From Mongoliimonas terrestris (lineage in GTDB: Bacteria; Pseudomonadota; Alphaproteobacteria; Rhizobiales; Pleomorphomonadaceae): a DNA stretch of 64,000 nucleotides. Positions 63,892-64,000 of the stretch are shown here, in pieces; position 1 is the first letter of the stretch; each line of letters starts with the position of its first letter. The notes under the pieces are model-generated. The model did no database searches, was not told the DNA's origin, and worked only from the letters and a program-made list of their open reading frames with translations. A program made the position numbers and the translations under genes. The DNA is taken from positions 372,001 through 436,000 of the forward strand of contig NZ_MSIG01000002.1 in NCBI RefSeq assembly GCF_001927285.1, in the 5' to 3' direction.

Positions 63892-64000
63892 TCAGACCTG
63901 CATGATCTCCTGTTCCTTCTGGCTCAGGAGCTTGTCGATGTCCGCGATCGTATCGTCCGTCAACTTCTGGACCTTCTCAGCATAGGACCGGCCGGCATCC
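63892..64000 (-). CDS. frr: Ribosome recycling factor, C-terminal fragment at window edge
   Basis: The last 35 codons of a minus-strand gene run in from the right edge. The peptide has the RRF C-terminal features [19 protein letters not shown] followed by [10 protein letters not shown] and a TGA stop. RRF works with EF-G to split post-termination ribosomes. The position upstream of uppS is the usual one. The rest of the gene is outside the window. Confidence 0.92.
   Translation of the reverse strand, partial: DAGRSYAEKVQKLTDDTIADIDKLLSQKEQEIMQV

Overview
The window is GC-rich (clearly above 60 %), gene-dense chromosomal DNA. Gene content and order point to an alphaproteobacterium of the Hyphomicrobiales (Rhizobiales): a 14-gene nuo operon followed by birA, the RDD gene next to the bpt leucyltransferase, trpD-trpC-moaC-moeA-lexA-comEC-gltX-gltA, and rseP-bamA-lpxD-fabZ-lpxA-lpxI-lpxB. 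The genus cannot be fixed from sequence reading alone.

Region 1 (1-17760, all minus strand) reads from nuoA at the right to birA and a pyroglutamyl-peptidase cut by the left window edge. It encodes the whole of respiratory complex I. Four extras sit inside the operon: a 465-bp element with heptamer-built inverted ends carrying a four-helix-bundle (IVP/S23) gene between nuoC and nuoD, a pentapeptide-repeat gene between nuoF and nuoG, a two-helix membrane protein between nuoH and nuoI, and a large REP-like palindrome between nuoI and nuoJ. Many junctions use the TGATG stop/start overlap.

Region 2 (17761-39030) is mixed. It holds threonine ammonia-lyase, an RDD protein, Bpt, a GPH-type transporter, an SDR enzyme, a ChrR-like cupin without its zinc-binding cysteines, cysteine synthase, a coiled-coil membrane protein, AlaX editing protein, a rhodanese, a GH19 endolysin with a hydrophobic tail, enolase, a HAD phosphatase, a VOC protein, a GNAT protein, a VapBC-like toxin-antitoxin pair with non-ATG starts, CTP synthase and SecG. 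The non-coding gaps here are rich in tandem and inverted repeats.

Region 3 (39031-52456) carries tpiA, a PpiD/SurA-like chaperone, trpD-trpC, moaC-moeA, lexA (with a GAAC-N7-GAAC SOS box upstream), comEC, gltX and gltA. gltA has a palindromic operator candidate and a strong terminator.

Region 4 (52457-64000, minus strand) is the envelope/isoprenoid cluster. It reads frr (partial), uppS, cdsA, dxr, rseP, bamA, lpxD, fabZ, lpxA, lpxI, lpxB. It supplies undecaprenyl carrier, phospholipid precursor, MEP-pathway isoprenoid, outer-membrane assembly and lipid A steps.

No rRNA, tRNA, CRISPR array or complete transposase was seen. The best candidate for an under-described system is the small IVP-type element at 15629-16093.
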